A stretch of DNA of 55,897 nucleotides, from NCBI RefSeq assembly GCF_003709565.1, contig NZ_QNRC01000028.1, forward strand, positions 1-55,897, in the 5' to 3' direction. Source of the DNA: Paracoccus sigandri (lineage in GTDB: Bacteria > Pseudomonadota > Alphaproteobacteria > Rhodobacterales > Rhodobacteraceae). Below, one piece after another: positions 16,820 through 25,500 of this stretch. The number at the start of each line of letters is the position of its first letter. Positions within the stretch are counted from its first letter, which is position 1. The notes beneath the pieces were generated by a model. It was not told the DNA's origin. It did not search any database and worked only from the letters and a program-made list of their open reading frames with translations. The position numbers and the translations under genes were made by a program.

Positions 16820-17869
16820 ATGACCGATAAGAACCTGTCGCTCGGCTGCAATGGCCGCGGCGTGATGCATCGCGCGCCCCTGCCGGTCGAGGCGCAGTTC
16901 CGCCTGCTGCGCGACAGCGGCGTCTTCGACCATTTCGACCGCATCCCCCAGCCCGGAGAGGAACGCGCCTATGTCGAGGCATCGAACCGCTTCGGCGTGC
17001 CGATGACCACCGGGCTCTGGACCTATCAGGTCGGCCGGGACGAGGGGTTGCTGCGCCACAACCTGGAATGGGCGCAACGCGCCGGGGCCGAATGCCACAA
17101 CCTGATGATCCTGACACATCACGCGCAGGGCCATGTCGTGACCGATGACGAGGTGGTGGAATTCTACCTGCGCGCCATGGAGGAGGGCGACAGGCTGGGC
17201 ATCACCATCGCCGCCGAGGTGCATATCTACAGGTTCACCGAGGATTTCCGCCGCATCACCCCGGTTGCAGAAAAGGTCCGCGCGCGGGGCGTGCCGTTCA
17301 ACTTCGTGCTGGACCATTCCCATGTGCTGCTGAAGATCGAAAGCCCCGAGGAACAGGACGCCTGCGGCATCCGCGCCGATGTCGAAAGCGGCCGGCTGAT
17401 CCTCGATCCCCATGAGCCGGGCAATGTCATCGACGAATGGCTGGCGCAGAACATGGTGGTCTGGCTGCAGACCCGGCCGGTCGCACCGAACGGGCCGAAG
17501 AACACCGCGATGATGGGGTCGGGCGGGCGTTACGGCCGCGCTTGCCAGTATCCGTTCCTGCGGCCGGCGCCCGGCGAATGGGACCATGACTGGCATGCGT
17601 GGAAGGTTCAGCCCAGCAAATACGTCGCCCGCAAGGTGCTGCAATATCACCACGACCGCGCCGACAGCCCGCTGCGCTGGCTGACCACCGACATGATCGA
17701 CATGGCCGACTACGGCGGCGGTGTCGGCTATTCGCTGTTCGAGCAGAACGTCGCCATCGCCCATTGGCTGCGCGAGACCTGGCGCGAGATCGCCGGAACC
17801 GACCTCAAGGCGGGCGGTCATGCTGACCGGGACCGGCCTGCGCGGCCCTTGCCAGCCACCGCTTCCTGA
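16820..17869 (+). CDS. Xylose-isomerase-like TIM-barrel protein
   Basis: 349 residues. Features of AP-endonuclease-2/xylose-isomerase-like barrels are visible: repeating strand patterns, an internal AEVHIYRFTED strand and NFVLDHSHVLLK with possible metal ligands (Glu, His, Asp, His). It directly follows the oxygenase reductase (9-bp gap), which points to the next step on the oxygenase product or to removal of a side group. I do not know a characterised relative. The last 15 or so residues (after GTDLKAGG) are Arg/Pro-rich and look like read-through into non-coding sequence. Confidence 0.65.
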   Translation: MTDKNLSLGCNGRGVMHRAPLPVEAQFRLLRDSGVFDHFDRIPQPGEERAYVEASNRFGVPMTTGLWTYQVGRDEGLLRHNLEWAQRAGAECHNLMILTHHAQGHVVTDDEVVEFYLRAMEEGDRLGITIAAEVHIYRFTEDFRRITPVAEKVRARGVPFNFVLDHSHVLLKIESPEEQDACGIRADVESGRLILDPHEPGNVIDEWLAQNMVVWLQTRPVAPNGPKNTAMMGSGGRYGRACQYPFLRPAPGEWDHDWHAWKVQPSKYVARKVLQYHHDRADSPLRWLTTDMIDMADYGGGVGYSLFEQNVAIAHWLRETWREIAGTDLKAGGHADRDRPARPLPATAS

Positions 17870-18052
17870 AGTCGGTATCATCCTCTCGGGCCGGTTCGGG
17901 CATCTCCGCGGCACCTGTATCAACCAATGCACCATCCTCTGTGGCGCGCGCCGCGCAGGATGGTCCGGGCTGATGCGGTCGAAGAAGCGGCGGCCGCGAG
18001 GGCAAGCAGCGGAAACACGCCCCCGGATCGACCGGCAGATCAGGCGCAGGGC

Positions 18053-19105
18053 TCAGGACCGGGGAAACACCCGCCCCTCCATCAGCTTGCGGGCGGTGCG
18101 CATGGTGCCGGCGGCGGTGACATGCCCGGCGGCGTCCCGTTCCAGCAGCACCTCGGCCGCGCCGGTCGGATGCTCGATCAGGAAACGGCCGTCACCGGGC
18201 AGATTTGCGAGGGTCGCCGCCGGAGAGCCTGCGAGCGTGCAGGCGGTGGCCACGCTGACCGCCGCGAATACCCCGATCGAGGCATGGCAGCGATGCGGAA
18301 TGAAGCTGCGGGTGCGGATCGTGCCCGCGACGGGCGCCGAGACCAGCACCATCTTGGGCACGGATTTCTCCGCCACCTCGCCCAGCTTCATCAGCGGCCC
18401 GGCCCTTAGCCGGATCGCCTCGATCCGGGCCTTCAGCGCGCCGTCGGCATCCAGCGCCTCGCGGCTTTCCCCGCCGGTCAGGCCGAAATCGGCGGCGCGC
18501 ATGATGACGCAGGGCATGCCGTTGTCGATCAGCGTGCAATCCACGCCCTCGATCACGTCCACCGCCCGGCCCGAGGGCAGCAGCGCCCCGCACATCGCGC
18601 CGGCGGTGTTCTGGAACATCAGCGGGATCGGCGCGGCGCTGCCGGGCACGCCGTCGATGGCGGCCTCGCCCGCATAGGTCACGCGCCCGGCCGGGGTCTG
18701 CACGCGCGCCAGGGCGACCTCGCCGGTGTTCAGCATGTGGATGCGCACCGGGGTTTCGCTCTGCTTTGCGGCCACCAGCCCGCGCTCAATGGCGGCCGGG
18801 CCGACGGCCGCCAGGATATTGCCGCAGCCCTGCGCGTCCGACACCAGCGCCTGATCGACGAAGACCTGCAGGAACAGGTAGTCGACATCGGCATCGGGCC
18901 GCGACGACGGCGCCAGCACCGCCACCTTCGAGGTCAGCGGATCGGCGCCGCCGATGCCGTCGATCTGGCGCGGATCGGGCGACCCCATGATCCGCAGCAG
19001 CAGCGCATCGCGCATGGCCGGATCGGTGGGCAGGTCGGAGGCCAGGAAACAGGCCGCCTTCGAGGTGCCCCCCCGCATCCACAGGCAGGGAATGCCGTCA
19101 GACAT
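18053..19105 (-). CDS. galD: 4-oxalomesaconate tautomerase (PrpF family, GalD-like)
   Basis: 350 residues. The N-terminus with MRGGTSKAACF, GGADPLTSKVAVL and DAQGCGNILAAVGP matches the PrpF/GalD isomerase fold (diaminopimelate-epimerase-like halves); NTAGAMCGALLPSG and HRCHASIGVFAAVSVAT mark the second half. GalD converts the keto and enol forms of 4-oxalomesaconate in the gallate/protocatechuate 4,5-cleavage route. Its start overlaps the stop of the aldolase gene by 8 bp. The close family member PrpF (2-methylaconitate isomerase) is the main alternative, but the neighbour favours GalD. Confidence 0.82.
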   Translation of the reverse strand: MSDGIPCLWMRGGTSKAACFLASDLPTDPAMRDALLLRIMGSPDPRQIDGIGGADPLTSKVAVLAPSSRPDADVDYLFLQVFVDQALVSDAQGCGNILAAVGPAAIERGLVAAKQSETPVRIHMLNTGEVALARVQTPAGRVTYAGEAAIDGVPGSAAPIPLMFQNTAGAMCGALLPSGRAVDVIEGVDCTLIDNGMPCVIMRAADFGLTGGESREALDADGALKARIEAIRLRAGPLMKLGEVAEKSVPKMVLVSAPVAGTIRTRSFIPHRCHASIGVFAAVSVATACTLAGSPAATLANLPGDGRFLIEHPTGAAEVLLERDAAGHVTAAGTMRTARKLMEGRVFPRS

Positions 19106-19769
19106 ATTTCAGCCCCTTGGCCTCCAGCCGGGGGCGCATGTCGTAGATGTCCAGCCCCGGTTCGCCCGCGGCGAGGCGGACGCGCTTGGCTTCCTCGGCC
19201 GCCATGCGCTTGCGGGCGGCGGCCAGCACCGCCTCGGCATCCGCGCGGCGGACCACGCAGACGCCGTCGTCATCGGCGACGATCACGTCGCCCGCCTCGA
19301 CCAGTTGCCCGGCGCAGACGACGGGGACATTGACCGAACCGAGCGTCTCCTTGACCGTGCCCTGCGCGCTGACCGCCCTGGACCAGACCGGGAAGCCCAT
19401 CTCGGTCAGGTCGCGCACGTCGCGCACCCCGGCGTCGATCACCAGCCCCCGGCAGCCCCGCGCCATGGCGCTGGTCGCCAGCAGGTCGCCGAAATAGCCG
19501 TTGTCGCAGGGCGAGGTCGGGGCGAGGACCAGCACGTCGCCCGCGCGCAGCTGCTCGATGGCGACATGCAGCATCCAGTTGTCGCCGGGCGGCGCGCTGA
19601 TCGTCACCGCCGAGCCGGCGATCCGCGCCCCGGCCCAGATCGGCCGCATCTGGCTGGCAAGGCAGCCGATGCGGCCCTGCGCCTCGTGCACGGTGGCGAC
19701 GCCCGCCTCGGCAAGCCCGGCGATCACGGCCGGATCGGCGCGCTGGATGTTCTGGACGACGATCGACAT
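19098..19769 (-). CDS. galC: 4-carboxy-4-hydroxy-2-oxoadipate aldolase/oxaloacetate decarboxylase
   Basis: 223 residues, the RraA-like fold of LigK/ProA/GalC enzymes. Visible hallmarks are the VATVHEAQGRIGCL start, the GDNWMLHVAIEQLRAGDVLV region, the GYFGDLLATSAMARGCRG box and DAGVRDVRDL with the metal-binding Asp. It splits CHA to pyruvate and oxaloacetate with a divalent metal. It lies between a truncated extradiol dioxygenase (3-nt gap upstream) and galD (8-bp overlap), so the three were once one meta-cleavage operon. Confidence 0.87.
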   Translation of the reverse strand: MSIVVQNIQRADPAVIAGLAEAGVATVHEAQGRIGCLASQMRPIWAGARIAGSAVTISAPPGDNWMLHVAIEQLRAGDVLVLAPTSPCDNGYFGDLLATSAMARGCRGLVIDAGVRDVRDLTEMGFPVWSRAVSAQGTVKETLGSVNVPVVCAGQLVEAGDVIVADDDGVCVVRRADAEAVLAAARKRMAAEEAKRVRLAAGEPGLDIYDMRPRLEAKGLKYV

Positions 19770-19772
19770 GGC

Positions 19773-20230
19773 TCAGCCTTTCTGCACCGGCGGGGTGCCG
19801 TGGGTGTGGAATGTCTCGATGGTCTTCAGCCCCCAGGCCTGGCCCTTCCGGCGGTCGGCCTCGGTCCAGACCACCGGCTGCCAGTCGGGCGCCAGGATCA
19901 GCCGCGCGCCGGCATTGGCCAGCTCGACCCGGTTCCCGGCCGGCTCCCAGACATAGAGGAAGAAGGTGCCCTGGATGGCGTGCTTGTGCGGTCCGGTCTC
20001 GATATGGACGCCGTTCTGCAGGAAGATGTCGGCGGCGCGCAGGATGTCCTCGCGCTGGTCGGTGGCATAGGTGACGTGGTGCAGCCGGCCCCCTCCTGAC
20101 TCAATGGGCCCGCCGCCATGTTCCTCGGTGCAGGCCAGGTCATAGGTCTTGTTGTTGACGGTGAACGAGCAGCCGCCGATGCGGCCGTTGTCGAGCTGGA
20201 TCAGTTCCGTGACCCGGCTGCCCAGGCGGT
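19773..20230 (-). pseudogene. Catechol 2,3-dioxygenase, C-terminal half only
   Basis: About 150 residues of an XylE-like extradiol dioxygenase remain: GCSFTVNNKTYDLA, GGRLHHVTYATD with a metal-binding His, FFLYVWEPAGNRVELAN with the metal-binding Glu, and WTEADRRKGQAWGLKTIE. The N-terminal domain and any start codon are missing; upstream of about 20225 the sequence becomes the antisense of another broken gene. Its stop is 3 nt from galC, showing that it used to lead the galC-galD operon. No transposon end is visible at the break. Confidence 0.82.
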
Positions 20231-20500
20231 CGAGGCGCAGGTGATCGCCTCGCTTCAGGCCTCGGACCCCGGCACGGAATGGCGGGCAAGGGGGCTTACA
20301 ACCTCGAACGGATGATGGTTCACGGCGCCCGCCGCGCCGCCGAGATGCGCGAGGTCGCGGCGACCGTCGCCGCCCTTGGCCTGCCCGATGCGATGAGCGC
20401 GGCCACCGCCCGCTGGCAGGATCGCGTTGCCGCAACGCAGGCCGATCCGGGCGCCGGGGATCTGGCGACGCGGCTGGACCGCGTCCTGGCGCGGCTGTGA
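20230..20500 (+). pseudogene. Tail of a DUF1932 NAD(P)-dependent dehydrogenase
   Basis: The C-terminal helices of a 3-hydroxyisobutyrate-dehydrogenase-like enzyme with a DUF1932 domain can be read: VEAQVIASLQASDPGTEWR in one frame and, after a one-base loss near 20281, KGAYNLERMMVHGARRAAEM and REVAATVAALGLPDAM in the next frame. The NAD-binding domain is absent. The TGA stop overlaps the GTG of the LysR gene (GTGA), so the two genes were probably an operon. Confidence 0.7.
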
Positions 20501-21180
20501 TCTCGCGCAATCTCAGGCATCTGCGGCTGTTTCTGGCCGTCAGCGACGGCGGCTCGGTCACGCTGGCGGCCGATCGCCATCACATCACCCAGCCGGCGGT
20601 GACGCAGGCCATCGCCAAGCTGGAGATGCTGGCGGGCGGGGCATTGTTCCTGCGGACGCGGCAGGGCTTCCTCCCGACCCGGCGGGGCGAGATCCTGGCC
20701 GGGCGGACCCGGCGGGCCTTTGCCACGCTGGACCCGCCGCTGGCCGAGCTGTCGCCCCGCTTGCGGCTGACCGCCAGTCACGCGCAGCTGACCGCGCTGA
20801 TCCGCGTCTGCGAGTTCGAGAACTTCACTCTCGCTGCGCGGTCGCTGGAGCTGTCGCAGCCGACGGTTCACCGCGCCATCTCGCAGCTCGAGCAAGAGGC
20901 CGGGCGGCCGCTGTTCCAGCGCACCCCCTTCGGCCTGGTGGCCAGCCGCGCCGCGCGAGACCTGGCGCAGGCGGCGAGGCTGGCCTTTCACGAACTGGAG
21001 CAGGCGGTGGCCGATCTTGCCGAGATCGAGGGGCGCGAGGTCGGCAAGATCGTCATCGGCGCGCTGCCGATGGCGCGCTCGGTCCTGCTACCCGGTGCGC
21101 TGGCCGCCTTTCGGCGACAGCGCGCCGCCCAGCCGGTGCAGGTGGTCGAAGGGCTTTATGACGAATTGCTGACCGGTCTG
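20497..21180 (+). pseudogene. LysR-type regulator with two HTH segments, effector domain lost
   Basis: Starting from GTG 20497, about 228 residues can be read. Residues 4-45 are a LysR helix-turn-helix (FLAVSDGGSVTLAAD, ITQPAVTQAIAKLE). Residues 95-150 contain a second one (FTLAARSLELSQPTVHRAIS, PLFQRTPFGL). The effector domain begins at GKIVIGALPMARSVLLPGAL and is cut after YDELLTGLL at about 21180, where the sequence switches to a TRAP permease in another frame. The same frame stays open to 23613 only by chance. DNA binding might persist, but ligand response should be lost. Confidence 0.75.
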
Positions 21181-21250
21181 CTATGTCCAGCGCAGCCATG
21201 TCGCCGCCAGGCTGCTGTCCGAGGTCCGGCCCCGGACCTTCGCGCGGCCC

Positions 21251-22588
21251 TTGGGGCTGTTCGGAGCCTTCGTCTCGACGGTCTTCGCGCTGGTCCTGTT
21301 CGTCACCATGGCCGACAACACCTGGTCCAAGCTGGGATCGCCCGAGTTGTCGCGCGATCTGGCGCTGCCCATGCCCGTGATTCTGGGCATCGTCACGCTG
21401 ATCATCGGGATCGACGGCACCATCGCCGTCGGCGCCACCACCATCTGGGACAGCGTGACCAACTATACGTTGACCATGCTGCCGCTGTTCGTCCTGATGG
21501 GGAACCTGGCGGCGAATTCCGGCCTGTCCTCGCAGCTTTACCGGGCCATGTCGGTGCTGATCGGGCATCGGCGCGGCGGGCTGGCGCTGGCCACCATCGG
21601 CGCCAGCGCGGGATTCGGGATGATTTCGGGGTCATCGCTGGCAACGACCGCGACCATGGGCCGGATCGCCCTGCCGGAAATGCAGGCGGCGGGATATTCG
21701 CGGCCGCTCTCGGCCGGCTCGGTCGCGGCGGGCGGAACGCTTGGCATCCTGATCCCGCCCTCGACCATCCTGGTCATCTATGCCTTCATCGCCGAGCGGT
21801 CGATCCGCTCGCTGCTGCTGGCCACCGCCGGGCCCATCGTCCTTGCGGTCACGCTGTATTGCCTGGCCATCTGGGTGCCGCTGTGGATGGGCTGGACCAC
21901 CGCGCCGCAGCGCAACCGCGCCAGCCGGGCCGAGGCGCTTGGCGCCCTGCGCGAACTGGCGCCTCCGGTCGCGATCTTCGGGCTGATCATGGGCGGCCTC
22001 TATACCGGCTTCTTCACCGCCAACGAGACGGCGGCCGTCGGGGCGGCGGTGGTGCTGGCCTATGGCGTCCTGTCGCGCAGGCTGACGGTCCGGGGCTTCC
22101 TTGCGGCGTCGATGGACACGGCCGTCACCTGCGGCGCCCTGTATCTGGTGCTGATCGGGGCGAACCTGTTCAACTTCTTCCTGGCGCTGTCGGGCCTGCC
22201 CTTCTCGCTGACCGGCATGTTCTCGGGCATCCTGGACCAGCCGATGCTGGTGATCCTGATGATGCTGGGGATCTATCTGCTGCTGGGCACGCTGATGGAC
22301 AGCCTGGCGATGCTGCTGCTGACGGTCCCGCTGTTCGTGCCGATCGCGGATGCGGCCGGCATCGACCTGATCTGGTTCGGCATCTTCGCCGTCATGGTCG
22401 TCGAAATGGGGCTGATCACGCCGCCGGTCGGGATGAACCTGTTCGTCCTGAAGACCACCAACCCGGAAATCCGCATGACCGAGCTGTGGCGCGGCATCAC
22501 GCCCTTCGTCATCGCCGACCTGATCCGCGTCGCCATCATCATCGCCATCCCGGCGATCGTGACCTGGGTGCCCCATGCGGCGCTCTGA
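21251..22588 (+). CDS. TRAP transporter large permease (DctM), 5' end truncated
   Basis: TRAP sequence starts at about 21183. The first 45 residues (YVQRSHVAARLLSEV, then GLFGAFVSTVFALVLF) look like the end of a DctQ small permease and run on in frame into DctM. From there the large permease is complete: TLTMLPLFVLMGNLAANSG, GASAGFGMISGSSLATTATM, GGTLGILIPPSTILVIYAF and EMGLITPPVGMNLFVL, with about 11 membrane segments. The listed start is a TTG at 21251; ATG 21308 is another choice and the true start is unclear. It may be a natural QM fusion that lost its front or the scar of a deletion. A TRAP binding protein gene follows. Confidence 0.7.
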   Translation: MGLFGAFVSTVFALVLFVTMADNTWSKLGSPELSRDLALPMPVILGIVTLIIGIDGTIAVGATTIWDSVTNYTLTMLPLFVLMGNLAANSGLSSQLYRAMSVLIGHRRGGLALATIGASAGFGMISGSSLATTATMGRIALPEMQAAGYSRPLSAGSVAAGGTLGILIPPSTILVIYAFIAERSIRSLLLATAGPIVLAVTLYCLAIWVPLWMGWTTAPQRNRASRAEALGALRELAPPVAIFGLIMGGLYTGFFTANETAAVGAAVVLAYGVLSRRLTVRGFLAASMDTAVTCGALYLVLIGANLFNFFLALSGLPFSLTGMFSGILDQPMLVILMMLGIYLLLGTLMDSLAMLLLTVPLFVPIADAAGIDLIWFGIFAVMVVEMGLITPPVGMNLFVLKTTNPEIRMTELWRGITPFVIADLIRVAIIIAIPAIVTWVPHAAL

Positions 22589-22617
22589 GAAACCGATTTT
22601 CCATGGGAGGAGTTATC

Positions 22618-23613
22618 ATGTTCAGGAAGATCCTCGCCGCCTCGGCTGCGATCATCGCCCTTGCCGCGCCCCTTGCCGGGCAGGCGCGCGAGATGCGCGT
22701 CTCGTCCTTCGAGCCGCCCCAGGGCTTCTATTCGGCCAAGGTGCTGCAGGCATGGATCGACGAGATCAATCCGAAGCTGACCGGCACCTCGTTCCGGCTC
22801 TATGCCGGCTCGATCCTCGGGGCGCCGCCCGCGCAGCCCGAACTGGTCAAGGCGGGGGTCGCCGATGTCGCGCTGATCGTGCCGACCTATACGCCGGGCC
22901 TGTTCCCGCTGTCGGGCGTGGTCGAGGTTCCGGGACTGGTCGAGACATCGGCCGACGGCACCGCCATCCTGAACGCCCTGTCCGAGCAGGGCGTGCTGGA
23001 CGATGAATATCGCGACTACAAGGTCCTGGCGCTGTTCTCGACGCCGGGATACCGCTTCCTGATGACCGGCGACGGCGTCTCGCAACCCGACCAGCTTCGC
23101 GGGCTGAAGATGCGCACGCCCTCGCCCTTCGGGTCGGAAATCCTGGCCATGCTGGGGGCCTCGGGGGTCTCGATCCCGGCGCCGCAGGTCTATGAGAATC
23201 TGGAGCGCCATGTCGTGTCGGGCGCGGTCTGGGTCATGGACGCCTATCGCACCTTCCGCCTGGACGAGGTCGCGCCGGCCGTCACGTCGCTGCGCTTCAC
23301 CGCCTCGCCCATGGCGATCCTGATGAACAGGGCGGCCTATGAATCGCTGCCCGAGGAGGACCGCAGGGTGCTGGACGAAATGGCGGGCCGCAAGATGGCC
23401 GAATGGGTCGCCGACATCGTCGATGCCACCGATGCCGAGATCGAGAGCGACTTCCGCAACGCCGGCAAGGTGAAGTTCATCGACCTGGAGGAGCCCTCGG
23501 TGGCGGCCTGGCACACGGCCCTGGCGCCGGCGGCCGAGAAATGGGTTGCCGGCCAGCCGGACCGCGAGGCCGCCGCCAGGGCGCTGGACGTGGCCCGCAC
23601 GATCGGCGAATGA
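22618..23613 (+). CDS. TRAP transporter substrate-binding protein (DctP), copy 1
   Basis: 331 residues. Residues 1-23 form a Sec signal peptide. The mature protein has DctP features: an early FEPPQGFYS strand, VKAGVADVALIVPTYTPG, and a central QLRGLKMRTPSP containing the Arg that usually pairs with the ligand carboxylate. It captures an organic acid in the periplasm. Ribosome site GGGAGG lies 8 bases before ATG 22618. It follows the damaged DctM by 29 bp; without a full DctQ/DctM the system may not transport. Confidence 0.88.
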   Translation: MFRKILAASAAIIALAAPLAGQAREMRVSSFEPPQGFYSAKVLQAWIDEINPKLTGTSFRLYAGSILGAPPAQPELVKAGVADVALIVPTYTPGLFPLSGVVEVPGLVETSADGTAILNALSEQGVLDDEYRDYKVLALFSTPGYRFLMTGDGVSQPDQLRGLKMRTPSPFGSEILAMLGASGVSIPAPQVYENLERHVVSGAVWVMDAYRTFRLDEVAPAVTSLRFTASPMAILMNRAAYESLPEEDRRVLDEMAGRKMAEWVADIVDATDAEIESDFRNAGKVKFIDLEEPSVAAWHTALAPAAEKWVAGQPDREAAARALDVARTIGE

Positions 23614-23921
23614 TCTTCGCGGCCGGCCCGGAACGAGCCGCGCAGGCCCGGCCCGCTGGATCGCACCTGTGGCCGCACATGAAGGACAGGCCGCGAAACC
23701 CCTGAAGGACCCGGAACGGCCTGCGGAAATCCGCGATATGCCGGCGGAGGACGGGCTTGGAGGGCGACAGATCGTCCCGCGCGATCATTATTTGGCATCA
23801 TGTCGGCCGGGACGGCATCTTCTTTTGATCTGTCCCGGTTGATATCGCCTTTCCGGGGGAAAGCTTCGCGGGACCGGCATGAACGGTCTGTCCGGCTGCC
23901 TTCCAGGGGAGGAGAAAATCA
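23614..23921. other. Intergenic region ahead of the second TRAP operon
   Basis: No gene is seen on either strand. The AT-richer part at about 23785-23860 (ATTATTTGGCATCATG and TTCTTTTGATCTG) is the likely promoter region of the following TRAP operon. I find no terminator with a T tract after the first binding-protein gene, so read-through is possible. Confidence 0.4.
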
Positions 23922-24935
23922 ATGAAGCAGAACAAGGTCCTTGCGGCCGTCCTGTGCGCTGCCGCCTTTTGCGCGGCACCCTTCGCCGCCGCGGCGCAGG
24001 AACATGTGATGAAGATCTCGGCGCCGATCCCGGCCACCGAGAAGGATCCGGTCTATGCCTGGATGGTGGCGTTCGAGCGCGGCGTGGAGGAACGCTCGGG
24101 CGGTCGGATCGACGTGCAGCTCTACCCCTCGAACCAGCTGGGGCAACTGCCCGCCGCGATCGAGGGCGTCTCGATGGGAACGATCGAGGCCTCGTTCTCG
24201 ATCATCGGCTTCTTCAGCTCGCTTGACCCGCGCTTCCGGGTGCTGGACGCCGGCGGGCTTTTCGAGACGCCGGAACAGGCGATGCGGACCTTCCAGCAGC
24301 CGGAGGTGCGCGAGATGCTGGCCGAATTCGGCACCGCCGCCGGGGTCCAGCCGCTGGTCGTGGTGGTCGACGGGCAGGGCGTGATCATCTCGAAGGACCC
24401 GATCGAGACGGTCGCGGATTTCCGGGGCAAGAAGGTGCGCAGCGGCGGCGCGACTCCGCTGCTGAACGAACCGCTGAAGGCGGTCGGCGCGGCCCCGGTC
24501 GCGATGCCGCTGGGTGAGGTGCTTCCCGCGCTGCAGACCGAAACGATCGACGCCGCGACGAATTCCATGGCGGTGATCAACGGCTTCCAGATGGCCGACG
24601 TGGCGCGCAACGTGACCTATCTGCCCGGCACCTTCACCATCATCGGCGCCGTCGTGAACCGGGATTTCCTGGCCACCATCGGGCCGGAGCTTGCCCAGAT
24701 CGTGATGGAAGAGGCGCAGAACGCCGAAAGCGTCGTGCTTGCCCATCTGGACAATGTCGCCGCGCAGGAAAAGGCCTGGGAGGATTCGGGCGGGCGCGTC
24801 ATCCGCATGGGCGACGAGGAGGCCGCGACATACCTGGAAACGACCGGGTCGATCGTGGCGGGGATCGTGGCCGGGGATGCGCAGATGCAGGCCGATTACG
24901 ACATCCTCGGCGCCGCCGCGGCCGCGGTCAGGTAA
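23922..24935 (+). CDS. TRAP transporter substrate-binding protein (DctP), copy 2
   Basis: 337 residues with a Sec signal peptide ending at AAAAQE. The domain pattern is DctP: VYAWMVAFERGVEERSGGRI, LYPSNQLGQLPAAIEGV, and DFRGKKVRSGGATPL holding the ligand Arg. It is a different subfamily from copy 1, so a different ligand is likely. A strong GGGGAGGAG precedes the ATG. It heads a complete DctP-DctQ-DctM set (gap of 49 bp to DctQ). Confidence 0.9.
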   Translation: MKQNKVLAAVLCAAAFCAAPFAAAAQEHVMKISAPIPATEKDPVYAWMVAFERGVEERSGGRIDVQLYPSNQLGQLPAAIEGVSMGTIEASFSIIGFFSSLDPRFRVLDAGGLFETPEQAMRTFQQPEVREMLAEFGTAAGVQPLVVVVDGQGVIISKDPIETVADFRGKKVRSGGATPLLNEPLKAVGAAPVAMPLGEVLPALQTETIDAATNSMAVINGFQMADVARNVTYLPGTFTIIGAVVNRDFLATIGPELAQIVMEEAQNAESVVLAHLDNVAAQEKAWEDSGGRVIRMGDEEAATYLETTGSIVAGIVAGDAQMQADYDILGAAAAAVR

Positions 24936-24984
24936 CGCCGACATGCCGGGGGCATCGCCCCGGCCCCTTCTCGGAGATCTGACC

Positions 24985-25500
24985 ATGATGCGTTTCCTCG
25001 ACCGGGCGGCGAATGCGTTTCTGGCCCTGCTTGGCCTTGTGCTGATCGCCATGATCGGCCTGACCATCTGCAACGTCATCAGCCGCTATGTCTTCAATCG
25101 CGCCCTGCTGTGGGCGGACGAGGCGACGGTATTCGCCATGATCGCGCTGGCCTTTCTGGGCGCGGTGGTCTGCGGCTGGCACAGGGCCGAGATCCGAATG
25201 GACATCTTCGCGAACCTGATGCCATCCGCGGTCCAGAGGCTGCTCAACATCCTCCAGCAGGCCGTCATGGCGGGGCTGTGCGGCTGGGTGGCCTGGCAGT
25301 CGGTGGGCTATGTCCGACGCGCCTATGCCATCGGCATGCGCGGCGATGCGTCCGGCCTGCCGACCTGGATCGTGCATGCGCTGATCCCGCTGAGCCTCTT
25401 TCTCATCGCCCTGATCGCGGCGGTTCGCTGCATCCGCCTGATCGCCAGCCATGATTTCGGCCTCGACCAGGCCCAGACCGGCAAGGAGCGGATCGAATGA
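24985..25500 (+). CDS. TRAP transporter small permease (DctQ)
   Basis: 171 residues, four membrane segments: residues 13-35, 47-64, 90-108 and 130-151. NVISRYVFNRALLWADEA and FLGAVVCGWHRAEIRMD are the DctQ family marks. It scaffolds the large permease in the inner membrane. ATG 24985 and ATG 24988 are both possible. Its stop overlaps the next start (ATGA), so DctM is translationally coupled. Confidence 0.9.
   Translation: MMRFLDRAANAFLALLGLVLIAMIGLTICNVISRYVFNRALLWADEATVFAMIALAFLGAVVCGWHRAEIRMDIFANLMPSAVQRLLNILQQAVMAGLCGWVAWQSVGYVRRAYAIGMRGDASGLPTWIVHALIPLSLFLIALIAAVRCIRLIASHDFGLDQAQTGKERIE

Noticed and set aside
20497..23613. A 1038-residue open frame that starts as LysR and ends as a TRAP binding protein
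   Set aside because: The middle 470 residues are the TRAP permease read in a wrong frame (Arg/His/Gly-rich). The frame stays open only because of high GC; it is three separate genes.
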